Part shown: piece after piece, positions 1 through 16,419 of the stretch
Position numbering within the stretch: position 1 is the stretch's first letter
How the letters are laid out: the number at the start of each line of letters is the position of its first letter
Origin: Mrakia gelida
Lineage: Eukaryota > Basidiomycota > Tremellomycetes > Cystofilobasidiales > Mrakiaceae
Direction: 5' to 3'
NCBI GenBank assembly: GCA_024345305.1
Contig: BRON01000011.1
Span: 744,001-808,000, forward strand
DNA: 64,000 nucleotides
The notes under the pieces: model-generated
Told to the model about the DNA's origin: nothing
Seen by the model: the letters and a program-made list of their open reading frames with translations, nothing else
The model's database searches: none
Program-made: the position numbers and the translations under genes

Positions 1-2
1 AG

Positions 3-74
3 AGCATTCGGAAGCAGGCGGAGAGGGATCGGAGGGAGAGGTTGGACGTGATGGATGAGCTGAGAGGGCACTGA
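3..74 (+). CDS. C-terminal end of an unidentified gene (partial)
   Basis: Frame 3 is open from the left edge of the window and ends at a TGA at 72-74. It encodes 23 residues rich in Arg, Glu and Asp (SIRKQAERDRRERLDVMDEL and three more), which resembles a helical charged tail more than untranslated sequence. The other two frames stop at 49-51 and 56-58. The body of the gene lies outside the window, so no function can be given. It would converge on the zinc-cluster gene that ends at 492. Confidence 0.4.
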   Translation, partial: SIRKQAERDRRERLDVMDELRGH

Positions 75-491
75 GCGACGGCGATGCACGAACGGACGAT
101 GGACACTGGGCCTCGGACTCTTACTTGACGACGTACGTTCTCTCTCTCTCTCTTTTCTTTCACTCGGGGGCGGTCTCTTTCTCAGGGTCTCGGTTTCGGT
201 TTCTCGGTCGCGCGGCGAAGAACATACGCGGTTTCGCTGACTCTCTCCTCTCTCGTTCTCTTTCTCTTTCTCGTTATCGGTACCTACTCTCTCGTCTTTT
301 AATCTTACCTTCTGGCTCGCTTTGTATGTAGTTTATGACTTTTCTCTTTCTCTCACGTTTTCCAGCGTTGTTGGAAAGGGACGAAGAAGGTCATACAAGA
401 GGCGAGGACGACGAGCGACGGACGACGAAACGAAACGAGGGACTACAAAAAATTGACTGACTACTCTACTCGAACGGATCGAACCAAGGTG
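75..491. other. Gap with no gene seen
   Basis: This stretch lies between two converging coding ends. It is rich in CT runs (near 140-170 and 240-300) and A-rich near 440. Open frames here are short and low in complexity, and I see no spliced coding signal. It probably holds the two 3' untranslated regions. Confidence 0.4.
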
Positions 492-2027
492 TCATCGACT
501 CCACCCAACGACGAGCTTCCCACCCCCAATCGGAGGAGGCAAGAACCTGAAGTCCTGGAAGACTCCTCCGACCTGTTCGACGCGTTCGCCCTCCTCGACC
601 TCGATCTCCCAATCCCTCCTCGCTCGTTTCCTCGGTTCGGCGTCGATGGGGGTGGGAGGCTTGACGATCACGTCCGGAACGCTGAGGTACGTTGGGATCG
701 GGAGGAGGGAAGTGAAGGAGAAGGGAGTGGGAGGTGGTGTTGAGTTGATCGGTGAAGGGACGATGGTCGAGCGGAAGCTTGAGACGCTTTGGGCTGTGAT
801 GAGGTGGGGACGAAGGATCTTGTGTGGGAGGAGGGGAGGGGAAGAGATGGATTGGCGTGGCGGGAGTCGAGAGGAGGAGGGAGTAGGTGGGGAGAGGTAG
901 GGTTGGGTTGGAGGGAGGGAGAGGGTGGAGAAGGGGTGGGAGGGAGGGAAGGCCGTGGGTGGGTGGACTGAGAGGAGGGGAGGAGAGGGGAGGGAGATGG
1001 AGAGGTGTGGGGATGAAGAGGGTCTGATGGGGAGGGGAGGGGAAGAGCGAGGAGGGTCAGCGACGCGTTCGAAGTTCGGAGGGAGGACGCGTCGCGAAAC
1101 ACAAGTACTCACTTCGGACTCGACCCCTCGCAGCACTCGACCTTCTCCTCCATGACGACATCTTTCTTCGAATCCTCCTCCTCCTCGCTCTCACTCCCCT
1201 CGCTCTCCAGCTCATCAACTTCCTCCTGCTCCTCAAACTCGACCTTCTTCCCTCGCGACGACGCCCTCGTCGACGCCTGCTTCGCGACCTTCTTCCCACT
1301 CTTCACCCAAACCGTCTCCTTCACCTTCGGACTAGGCTTAGGCTCCTCCTTTACCTTCACCTCCTCCTCCTCCATCTCAACATCGCCCTCCTCATCCCAA
1401 ACCCTCGACCACCTCAACCTCTTCCTCTGCTTCGCTCCCATCTCCGTCGGAAGTCTAGTGTAGTTCTTCTTGTTCTGCGTCTCGTAAACACACTCCCTCT
1501 TGCCTGCACATCGAGAGCAAGGAGAGAGACCGTTGCACTGTGCCCAGAAAGCAAAGCAAAGAAGAGAGTAGTCAGCAAAAGGGAAAGAGGTGACGAGATC
1601 CGACGGTCACCACTTTCGAAGCCGTTCGAACGCCTGCCGGCATGCGAAACGCCTCTCGGACAGACGGTCGAGAGAAACTGCTGAGAGAGACGAGATGAGC
1701 AGACACCGCTCTCTCGTACGAACCTTTTGCTTGTTCCGCCTGCACGCATCCTGATTGAAGAGAGAAGAAGAGGTGGAACGAAGGTCAGCATGCGAAAGAC
1801 GAGTCGGAAGAGCTAAGAGAAGAAGATCTGCAAGAACGCACACATGCTCTCTGAACAGCATCTCGCTTCGGTGGAGAAGGATCGTAAACAGGGACCAGTT
1901 TCGTCTTGAGTCCAGGAGCACTCCCTCCGGCGTTCGAGGACGAGGAAGCTGAGGTGGTGGAGGAGGACGAGGGAGAAGGTCGTCTTGATGCTCGAGTCGA
2001 GGAAGAAGGAGAGGAGGAGGGAGCCAT
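492..2027 (-). CDS. Zn(II)2Cys6 binuclear-cluster transcription factor
   Basis: Four exons were joined by hand: 2027-1842, 1750-1724 (27 nt), 1537-1113 and 1023-492, giving about 389 residues. The zinc cluster is only visible after splicing. Exon 1 ends ...VQRAC, exon 2 gives DACRRNKQK and exon 3 starts CNGLSPCSRCAGKRECVYE, so the six cysteines follow C-x2-C-x6-C-x5-C-x2-C-x5-C. The last loop is one residue shorter than the usual six to eight. A Ser/Pro-rich N-terminus precedes the cluster. After it come an acidic stretch and a long Pro/Ser-rich tail with a basic KRARRD motif, as in nuclear regulators. Donors are GTGCGT, GTTCGT and GTGAGT; acceptors are CAG. The start at 2027 is the only ATG seen upstream of the cluster in frame. 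No fungal-specific middle homology domain is visible, so the target is unknown. Confidence 0.75.
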
Positions 2028-3157
2028 AGAGAAAACGAAGTTGGATTTGGTGGTGGTGGTGGAGGGAGCTTGTGGTGGTTGGAAGGAGATTCGGGCGGTC
2101 TGAGCTGTTTCGAGAGAAGGCTGCAGGAAGAGGACGACCTTTGCAGAGGACGGAAGCGAGCTCGGATCAGGCGGCTTGACTTCCTTTCTTTCCCTTTGAG
2201 CTGTTTTTCTAGATCTTTTTCGACCACCTCTAGCTTGGGATCAGATTTCTATACATGTCCTTTCTTGTGACTGAGAAAATTAGACTGGAAAACCTGCGAG
2301 AAAAGAAGCTTCTCGACGCGTCGCCGGGCAGACGTCGTCGACCGTTCTTCGGAGGGAAAGGCTTGGGCTCGCCCTCCTCCCCGGCCAATCTTTGGCTTTC
2401 AGCGCGCTTCCCTCGATACTCGATGGGTCATCTGGAGATCTGAGCCGTCCCTCCGACAGCTTGGACTCGAGGACGAGGCTGTTGCGATTTCCTGCTGAGC
2501 AGCGGGCGATGCGAAAACATCGACGCGTCGCATGGTGCAAAGCTGAGCGTTCACCGCCTGCGGTCCTTGAGAACAAGCTTAGCGAGCCAATTATTGAGGG
2601 ACGGCGTTCGTCGTATGTATTTCGTGAAAGTGAGGGCGGAGGGAATGGTGGGAAGCGAAAACGAAAGCGAAGGTGAGCCGGGAATCGAGTCGTTTGCTGC
2701 TCGCTTCCACGGTCGCTGGAGGAAAGAACGATACATGGCATCGACCAGACGTAGAGCTCATTTTGTATCGAATTACCTTGATCGGGTGCGCGGGAAGAGA
2801 AGGTCAGGGACTCGGAGGCGAGACGAAACCGACGACGCGTCGTCGCGTTCTTCGTTTCTCTTTCCCAACCCTCCCCTCCTCATCTCTGTGAGGACTGACT
2901 CGCCGTTGGACGTCTCAGGTAAGAGGCACGCTCAGCGTACTTTCAACGAGTCTCTCGAGTTATCCAAAAGCGTAGATGATGATAGAACTACAAGATGATG
3001 TGCACAGAAGCAGACGAAGGGGGGGGGTGGTGGGTTGGAAAAAAGGTGCGAAGGCGAAGCATACGAAGAAGTGTAGGTGTGGGGGGAAACGTCAAAAGAT
3101 AAATGAACCGAGAAAAGAACCGAAACGAACGAAGCGAGAAAGAAAGGGACGTCTACT
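2028..3157. other. Long gap with three copies of the CGACGCGTCG palindrome
   Basis: This 1.1-kb stretch lies between the 5' end of the zinc-cluster gene and the 3' end of NOP58. Open frames exist on both strands near 2280-2740 and 2567-2998, but they are Arg/Ser-rich, overlap each other and lack convincing splice signals. I do not call a gene. Exact copies of CGACGCGTCG lie at 2314, 2521 and 2833. The region nearest 2027 must hold the promoter of the zinc-cluster gene. Confidence 0.45.
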
Positions 3158-5723
3158 CTAGGCGGCGACCTCGCTCGAACTCTTCTTCTTTTTGCTCTTC
3201 TTCTTCTCTCCACCCTCGACCTCAGCCTCAGCCTCACCCCCGACCTCGGACGCACGTCTCTTCTTGGACTTCTTCTCCTTCTTGGCCTCCTCGACGGCGG
3301 CGACGGGAGCGGAAGGAGCGTCGACCTCGACGAGACCTGATAAGGAACGCGAGAGAGGAAGTCAGTAAAACGAACGAAGAAGAGACGAAGGGCGGAGGTA
3401 GCAAACTCACCAGCAGCAGCAGCCTTAGCAGCCTTCTTAGCCTCCTTCCTCAACCTCTTAGCCTCAGCCTCGTCAACCTCTCCTCCAGTCGAAGGTCCAG
3501 CGGCGGGAGCGTCAACGTCCATCGCGTCCGACTTCTTGGACTTCTTCTCCTTCTTGGCCTTCTTCTCGGGGGAGGTCTCTCCGGTGGTCTGGGTAGGGAT
3601 GAGTTCGACCGAGTCGGCGGCGTCGTTGTAGCCAGCTCCGTTTCCGGTCATCTCGAACCTCGACTGCTTCTTGCCCTCCGCTGCCGACGACCTGACGGAG
3701 ACGATACCCAATCGGTGCTCGAGAGCTCGAAGCCTGGACTCGAGCTTGGCTCGGTTCTCGACTCCGATCGAAGGAGCGTTCTCGTCCGACTTGGAGTCGG
3801 CGTCCGAAAGAGCGTCCACTCGGATGGAGAGAGCGGCCTTGGTGGCGACCATCCTGGCCATCTTTCCCTTGAGCTTCTGGGGAGCCTGTCCGATGAGGGA
3901 AGCCTGTAGACGAAGAGGAGCGATATCGAGGTCAGTTTCGGTCGTGCTCTGATTGGCGAGAAACAAGAAGCGAGCCAGGGAAGGGTCGCGAGTCGCGTCG
4001 AGTGGAGGAGTGAGGGAAAGGAAGATCAAACGTACGTGGTAGATGAGACCGTACTTGGGGGTATCGTGCTTGGTCTTGAGGGCTCGGAAGAGAGCCTTCT
4101 CAGCTCCGAGGATCTGGATGGTGGAAGCGGGGTGCTTGGCGAGGTTGAGGAGGGATCCAGCGTGGGAGATGAGACGAGCTCCGACGAGCTCTCCGACGAG
4201 GGCGGTGAGGTTGGGAGCGATGGCGGCCATTCGGTTTCGGAGGTACTCGTAGAGCTGAGCTCTGTACTCGGTGATGGAGATGACCTGGTCGCAGAGGGAG
4301 TTGATGTGCGACATATCGGTGTCGGAGATCTCGGTTCCCATGGAGAGCTCGGCGGCGGACTTGAGGGTAGCCTCGAGATCCTCGGGGAGGATGGCCTCGA
4401 ACGAGGTGGTGGAGCAGTTGGTTCGGAATCCTGGTAAAAAGAAACGAAGGGGAAGAGGTAAGCGTTCTGGCACTCCCTTTTCGTCACGCAGAGGAGAGGG
4501 AAGCAGAGCGAGCAGAGCGAATCGTTCTAGCTCGCGTCTCCCTCGACCATCCGGCACCACGACGAGATTCGAGAAAGGAAAAAAACACTCACCCATAGCT
4601 CGAACGACCTTAGCGTAAGCGAGGTTATCGACGATGATCTTGCCCATCTCAGGGAAATGCCATCCGTACCATTCCTGTCGAAACGAAGAAGGGGTACGAG
4701 ACGAGTGAGCTTCGACTTCGATCTTCGAGAAAGTGAGTTTTTGAGCGAGAAGGGAAGGACGACTGACCTTGACTCGCATCGAGTAGATGTTGATCTCCTT
4801 GTCCAGATCGTCGAGAAGAGCGATGGCCTGAACGATCATGGTATCGACCTTGTCGGGAGAGAACTTGAGCTTGAATCTAAAGGAAGGGAAGGGACGACGA
4901 GAAAAAAAACCGAGGAGAGCGCGCGCGTCAGTTCCAACTGACTCTTCAGCCCACCGCTCCTCATACACCACCAGCACCGTCTCAACAGCGAGTAGAAACG
5001 TACCGAGAGAGGGAGTGACTAAGACCAAGGGACATGGTAGCCAAATCCTTAGGGTCGAGACCCTTGAGCAAGCTGGTGAGCTGCTCTCGAATTCCACGGT
5101 AGAGGTCGAGGGTAGTCGAGTCGGACATGACCTTGATACCGAGCTTCTTGGCGATAGCACCTCCGAGCTTGGTGTCTCCGACGATGAGGGTCTCCTCGAC
5201 GCCCTTTCCCTTCTTGGAACCGGTGATCTCGTCGACGAGGAACTTGGAAAGGACCTTGGAGAGCTTTCCCTCCTGGAGCTGGGTGAGATCCTCAACGGCG
5301 TCGGCGGTGGAAGAGAATCGGTGGATAGCCTTGAGCTTGAGGCTGAGGAGAGGGAAGGGAGTACAAGGGAAATGTAGAAGTCAGTATATACGTCGAAGGA
5401 GGAAGGGAAAGCTGAGCTTGAGCTCGAACGAGAAGGAAGGGCTGCTCGTTCCAGCCCTCGCCCGCTTTCTCTTTTTCTTTCCTTCCCTTCCCTCTAACTC
5501 CCAAGCTCCAGCCCCCTACACCCCTAGCACCTCCAGCATGCCCTCCGTCCTCCTATGCTACTCCCACCCCAGTCAAGCTCAAGAAGGAAGCGAGAAGGAC
5601 TCACAGGTTGTTGGCTCCCTCAGCACTCTCGAAGCTCTTGTACAAATCGTCCTTCCCAATCTTTCCTTCGTCCGTGACGGAGAAGAGGGCGAAACCAATC
5701 GAAGACTCGCTCAGGACCAACAT
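3158..5723 (-). CDS. NOP58: Nucleolar box C/D snoRNP core protein NOP58
   Basis: Seven exons (5723-5605, 5342-5004, 4876-4768, 4674-4593, 4430-4036, 3903-3411, 3336-3158) keep phase and give 571 residues. NOP58 is a core protein of box C/D snoRNPs, which guide rRNA 2'-O-methylation and pre-rRNA cleavage in the nucleolus. The N-terminus starts [16 protein letters not shown], as in the family. Next come the helical region ([31 protein letters not shown]) and the Nop domain ([48 protein letters not shown]). The segment SLLNLAK...KYGLIYHASL and the Lys/Glu repeat tail (KKEKKSKK) fit NOP58 better than its paralogue NOP56. All donors are GTGAGT, GTACGT or GTCAGT, and GTCAG on the + strand marks the branch points. 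I am sure of the family and fairly sure of every junction. Confidence 0.95.
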
Positions 5724-6104
5724 CACAGCTTGTCTTTTTTGAGAGGGGGGAGGGGGAAGAGGAGGGGAGAGGGGAAGGGAAGGGAGGGAAGGAAGGGTGA
5801 GGTCGAAGTCTGAAGGTCAAAAATCCAAACCTGCCCTTCTCGAAGTTGGGCGGCTCCCAACTGCGGTTTTCGTTGAGAAGGCAGGAGGAAACGAGTCGAA
5901 ACGAGTGTGGTGTTTTGTATAGAGCAGATGGTAGAGTATAGAGGAACAATATAGGACCCTGAGAGACAAGAAACGATACCCAAGATAGATAGATAAATAA
6001 GGAGAGAAGAGCGCGAGAAAAGTCCCCCAAAAGACAACGAGCGACGCAGAGAGAGACGAGAGAACCCCAAGACAAAAGTCCTTAAGAAACAGTAGTGCGA
6101 AGAT
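5724..6104. other. NOP58 promoter and 3' region of the SEC14-like gene
   Basis: Both flanking genes are on the - strand. The stretch starts with a purine-rich run (GGGAGGGGG... near 5740-5800) just upstream of the NOP58 start and becomes more AT-rich near 5890-6000. I see no coding segment; the open frames on the - strand lack phase-compatible splice signals. Confidence 0.4.
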
Positions 6105-7854
6105 CTAGTAGATGCAGTCGACAACGGGGATCCTGCTCTGCCCCATCATCTCCTCCCTGAGCATGGTCTTGACGTCGCCGTCGTCGCTCGACGACCTCGA
6201 CGAAACCTCCTCGTCCCAGCTCTTGACGTCCCACTCGCTGATCCCAACGGTTCCTCCGAGAGACCTCCACTTCTGCATGGCTCCGGCTCGCTTGGAAGCT
6301 GCGAGTTGAGCGAGGTAGGGGTAGTACTCGTTGTGCTTGTACTCGAACTTGAGGGAGGGAGGAGGAAAAGGTGCGAGGCGCGCGTTAGATTCGAGTTCGT
6401 TTCATCCCCCTCTCTACTTATCTTCGCCGATTCGTCAAAGGGGGGAGATAGTGTTCACTCACATCAAGATCCCCACCAAAGTCAGTCATCAAAATTTCTC
6501 GCTCGACGTGTCCAAGCTCGACGACCTTTCCCTTCATGTCGATCTTGCTTTTGGTTTGAGGGTCGATGAACGGCCAGACGAGGGAGAGGAAGGCGTTGAG
6601 CACGAAGGGAGTGTTTTGGATGTGAGCAGCGCCGACTCGGTAAGGGTAGTGGTGGGTCATCATCTGGAGGATCTGTGTGCGTTTGAGGGATAAAGGGAGG
6701 GGCGTCGAAGGTGAAGGTCAGTTGAGTTCAAGCTCGACGCGACTGTAGGAGGGAAAAGGGATGCCTACCCTCGACGAGAGAGAAGCAGATGGACGTTTGC
6801 TCTTTCCAGCGACTGCGAAGAGGTGAAAGGGAGACGACGGTATCAGCTCTCGAGCTGGGAACGCGTCAAGTCGAGGACAGCGTGAGATTCGTTCGACTCA
6901 CAGTTCAACAACACGACTACCGACTCGACTCCAGGTCCCATCAGATCTCCACACCTTTCCCAGATCCAAACGATGTGCTTGAACTGTCGATCCGAGGGCT
7001 CCGTGTCTCGCTTCGAGGGGGTGATGTAGCTGAACAAAGAGGAAGGAAGGGAAGGAGAGGAGGGAAAGAGAAATCAACATCCGGTCCGGCGCGCCTCTCT
7101 TCTTCTCATCGTCCCTTCGACTCGCCACACTCACAACAGAGGCTCAGCAGAGGTTGAGAATCCAAGGACGACAGCTTTTCCACATACGGCCTGAGGTGAA
7201 CCAAAAGCAAGAGCGAGTCAGACGGAAAGGGCGAGGCGTTGGAACGAACAGACGCGATCGAGGGAGGAAGCTCGTTGGGGAAGTTCGAGGGGAGGGAAGC
7301 AAAGGACAAGGAAGAGAATGGAAAAGCTTCTTCTTCTCACCTCAGGTTCGACGCTCTCAGCAGTGATGTTGTCTACCCCGACTTCTCGTCGCCAAGCGAG
7401 GGTAGCTTCGATTCGAGTGATGGCTTGGGAGGAGTGCCATTTCGAGCCTTTGAGGTATCTGGAAGAGAGGGAGAGATAACGGAACGGAAGGGAATCGAGG
7501 GTCAGCTTTTCCGCCCCACCACTTTTGCAAAAACTGGAGAGCTGAGGGTGGGAAGACGAACCTGATGATGCACTCTCGAGTCTGGGAACAACGAGAGAAG
7601 GGGAAGCGGGCAGGAAGGTCGTTTCAGTCAAACAACAAACGAGGAGGGAAGGGACCGAGGCGAAGAACGGTCGAGCTCACCATCCAGAACCTCTCTCCTT
7701 CACTCAACCCTCCCTCAGTCTCCTCAGCGTGACCCTTTTCCTGGAAATGAGCGAGAACTACATCGAGCTGCGTGCGTTCATCCGAGCTGAGGAGGGAGTT
7801 GAGGTCTGCTGCTGGTCGAACGGGTTTGGACGAGGAGGAAGGGGAGGAGAGCAT
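6105..7854 (-). CDS. CRAL-TRIO (SEC14-like) lipid-transfer protein
   Basis: Eight exons (7854-7681, 7581-7562, 7458-7341, 7190-7135, 7029-6902, 6812-6769, 6672-6463, 6347-6105) keep phase and give 330 residues, close to yeast Sec14 (304). The family exchanges phosphatidylinositol and another lipid between membranes and supports Golgi traffic. The CRAL-TRIO N-terminal helices read YLKGSKWHSSQAITRIEATL. The lipid-binding domain reads YITPSKRDTEPSDRQFKHIV, then LQMMTHHYPYRVGAAHIQNT and FLSLVWPFIDPQTKSKI, matching the Sec14 order. Exon 2 is only 20 nt. I chose the ATG at 7854, which gives a short Ser-rich leader. The frame stays open 600 bases further upstream (to about 8460) without a splice signal, so a longer N-terminus cannot be excluded. 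The gene is divergent from SMC3. Confidence 0.88.
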
Positions 7855-8636
7855 CTTGTTCGGTTCGAGCTTTGGGAGGAGAGGGAGGGATGGGATGAGA
7901 GTTGGTTTCTGGGAGCTTGGACCTGCTTGGTTGAAAAGAGAGAAGTCTGTGTTCTGAGAAGGAGAGGGGAGGAAGGCAGGGTTGGGTGTTGACTGAACGT
8001 TGGGAGGAAAAGCAAAGGAGCGAGGGAGGAGCGATAGGGTTTGAGAAAGCCACGGTGAGATCGGCTCGCTCCAGCCCAAATGAAAATTCAACGAGCCCCC
8101 TTCGGAGAAATCCTTCAATGAAAAAGAGAGAGCAGAGGAATCTTCGTCAGACACACTCGCGAGAAACTGAGGCTCGTAGAATAGATGAAGCAGGAACGAC
8201 GTGAGTGAGTCGATCGACGTGCTTCCAGGTCGACGTGAGGCTTCAAGGGAAGTGAGCTGAGGCTCTGGTAGGTCGAGCAGCTCTGGGCCAGACTCTGATT
8301 CCTCTCTGAGATTCGCAGAGGCGAAAGGAAACGTAACAACTGGCCCAAAGCAGTCCAGAGGGCTGAGAACGCGAAGAGATCGCGACGCGTCTGATCTCGA
8401 CGAGAAGCATACTCGCTTCTTCTTAACGAAGCCAAGTTTTACATCGATTTCATTATTCAAGCTGACGACTCTTCTACTCCGAAAAAATGCAGAAGGAAAG
8501 GGCTGAAGACGCGACGAGTTTGTCCTCCGAGCTCGCTCATTTCACTTTGACGCGCGAGAGGTCGAGCTCACCTTCACTCCCATCAAGCTCCTCCCCTTCC
8601 CTTCCCCTTTCTTCCCAATCGCGAGTCTGAGTAGGG
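7855..8636. other. Divergent promoter region between the SEC14-like gene and SMC3
   Basis: This 782-base gap separates two divergent starts. An open frame on the - strand (7624-8460) is continuous with exon 1 of the SEC14-like gene and could be an N-terminal extension or an unspliced 5' leader. Its codons look no different from the antisense frames common in this sequence. A CGACGCGTC half palindrome lies near 8385. Confidence 0.35.
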
Positions 8637-14058
<5,422 letters not shown>

Positions 14059-14395
14059 GGCCCGATCTCGTTTCTTGTTCGTTTGCTTCGACGCAGGAGG
14101 GAGGGAGATCTGGGTCGATCTGCGTTTTCGTTTTCTGCTTGTGTTCTTCTCTCGCTCGTGTCTTTTCTCTTACGCCCGTCTCATCAGCTTCAGTCAACGA
14201 CCTACCATACCAGTTTCACGAATATCCATCTACCTCTGTTTGTTTTTCTTGACTTTGCTTGATCCAGATAAGGGAAAGACGGACTTCTCCTTCGAAACGG
14301 AGTGCCGCCGAGCTCGAGTCACTTTCGAACTCTCCCCTTCCCTGTCCTGTTTGCCCTCACCCGCCACTCACCCAAAACCCTCAACTCAAGCCAAG
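14059..14395. other. Gap between SMC3 and the dehydrogenase gene
   Basis: These 337 bases hold the SMC3 3' end and the promoter and leader of the next gene, which is in the same direction. Pyrimidine-rich tracts (14110-14260) and a C-rich leader before the ATG at 14396 are visible. No open frame looks coding. Confidence 0.4.
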
Positions 14396-16052
14396 ATGTC
14401 CGCTCCCAAGATCGTCGTTACTGGACAGCTCTCCAAAGCTAACATGGACAAGATTCGAACCTCTGGAGCTGAGGTTCGTTCGTTCAAACAAACGAGCGAG
14501 CTTCGACCTCTTCGTTCCCTCCCTTCCTTTCGCTGACTCGACGTTCTTTCTCGTTCCAGGTCGTCGAATGGCCTAAAGACTCAGCGTGCGACAGAGCTTG
14601 GATGCTCGAGAACGTTCCGGGAGCTGTTGGGATCCTGTGCATGTTCAGCGAGAAGGTGAGTCTGTGAAGGAACGGAGCGGAGGAAGGGGACGGAAGGCTG
14701 ATGAGCTTGAACGCTTCGTTCTAGATCAACGAGGAAGTTTTCGCGGCTGGTTCGTCTGAGGTCTTCCTTATCAGCTCTCACTTTTCGCAAATCTGACGTT
14801 CCCCCTCGACTGTGACAGCCGGTCCTTCCCTGAAGGTCGTCTCAACAATGGTGAGCTCGACAAGCCAGGACGGACGGACGGCGAACCAAGCTGACAGCCC
14901 ATCTCTTTCCCTCCTCTCCTCAGTCCGTAGGAACAGATCACATCGCCCTCGACTCTGCCTGGAAGCGAAGCGTTCTCATCGGATACACTCCTGATATCCT
15001 CACAGACGCTGGTAAGTCCCTCCTTCGCCCATTCTCTCTCAACCGAACGCGTCCTGACTTACCTCCCTCCCTCTTCTCCCCTATCCAGTCGCCGATCTCA
15101 CTGTCCTCCTCGCCCTCTTCGCCATGCGTCGTGGAAAAGAAGCCACCGCCCTCGTCCAAGCCGGTCAATGGCCTCCCTTCTCCCCTTACACTCTCGCAGG
15201 ACGAGGACTCACCTCCTCGACGGTGGTCGGGTTCCTTGGATTCGGTCGAATCGCTCAATCCACCCTCCAGCGAATGCTCCCCTTCGGACCCAAGAAGTGC
15301 ATCTACAACACTAGAACCAAGAAGGACGATGTGGCGCTGAGTAAGGAGATGGGCTGCGAGATTGAGTGGGTGGATCAGGAGAGGTTGGCGAGAGAGAGCG
15401 ACGTGTTGTTTGTGCTTTGCTACGGTGGGGAGGAGACGAGAGGGTTGGTGGGTGAGGAGTTCTTGGGGAGGATGAAGAAGACGGCTGTGTTGGTCAACAC
15501 TGCTAGGGTGAGTCGGTGATTCTTCTTCAAGAGCCAGATGAGGACGAGAGAAACGAGAGCTGATCAAAGTCGACGCGTCTTCTGTCCGCTTTCGTGCTCG
15601 ACAGGGAACCATCGTCGACTCTGTCGCTCTCACAAAAGCCCTGAAAGAGGGAACCATCTTTGCTGCCGGTCTGGACGTCCTCGAAGGAGAGCCATCGATT
15701 TCAGCTGATCACCCTCTCGTTCTCGAGCCCAGGTTCGTTCGCTCCGCTCTCTATTCGGCCTGCTAACTTTTCTCCTTTCGTTTCGTCAAGCTGACCCCAC
15801 TCCCTTTCCTTCTGTCTTCGACTAGATGTGCCATCCTCCCTCACGTCGGAAGTGCGACCATGGAGTGTCGAGACGAGATGGGAGCTCTTTGTTCGTCTTC
15901 CCTTCTCTGCGCCCCTTCCCACATTCGACGCGTCCTTCTCGCGCATCCAAACTCACCTCGCCCCTACACTTCTTCGTCTTTCGTTCTCAGGTGCCGTCAA
16001 TCTTCTCGCGGGAGTCTTCGGAACCCCCATCCCTGTCGAGCTCAAGCAGTAG
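14396..16052 (+). CDS. D-isomer-specific 2-hydroxyacid dehydrogenase (glyoxylate/hydroxypyruvate reductase type)
   Basis: Nine exons (14396-14473, 14560-14655, 14725-14749, 14819-14850, 14924-15011, 15089-15507, 15605-15732, 15826-15890, 15991-16052) keep phase and give 330 residues. The family reduces 2-keto acids such as glyoxylate or hydroxypyruvate with NAD(P)H. The split catalytic domain starts MSAPKIVVTGQLSKANMDKI. The nucleotide-binding loop is VVGFLGFGRIAQSTLQRM (GxGxxxQ variant). The catalytic triad can be placed as Arg in VNTARGTIVDS, Glu in LDVLEGEP and His in ILPHVGSAT. The sequence SVGTDHIAL sits where the family has its SVGxDHID motif. The Arg after the Rossmann beta strand (NTRTKK) suggests NADPH use, which is an inference. 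The start is the first ATG in frame and follows a C-rich leader. There is no targeting signal, so a cytosolic enzyme is likely. Confidence 0.9.
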
Positions 16053-16419
16053 GCTCGTCTCCCCGTCTTCAAGAGCGACGGACGTCAAACCTTGGATTTT
16101 CGACTCAATCTCTTCGACATCATCGCTTAGACTTAGATCTGCATACACTAGACTTCTCCCGGTTCACTTAGATTGGTGGATATTATCAGCCCTTACCGTT
16201 TTCATCCTCTCCGTTCGCGCGAGTCGAGCCGAATCCAACTTGACCCTCGCGTCGCCTCCTTCGCTCTCGCCTCCCTCGTTCGTTCGAACGCGAGGGGTAC
16301 TTCCACAACGCGACATTAGGGTTCCGACACGTATCATCAGATCCTGAGCCCGCTAAAAGCCACCAGCCCAAATCCTAAAGCCTCGAACCCCAAACCTTGA
16401 GCCCGTCGCGTCGAACCGT

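Noticed and set aside
2280..2998. Overlapping open frames of 143 and 153 codons on opposite strands
   Set aside because: Arg/Ser-rich composition, no splice signals, no recognisable motif; antisense open frames of this size are common in this GC- and CG-rich sequence.
2932..5295. A single 787-codon - strand frame through NOP58
   Set aside because: It reads through six introns; the true protein is recovered only by splicing, and the intron parts are low-complexity.
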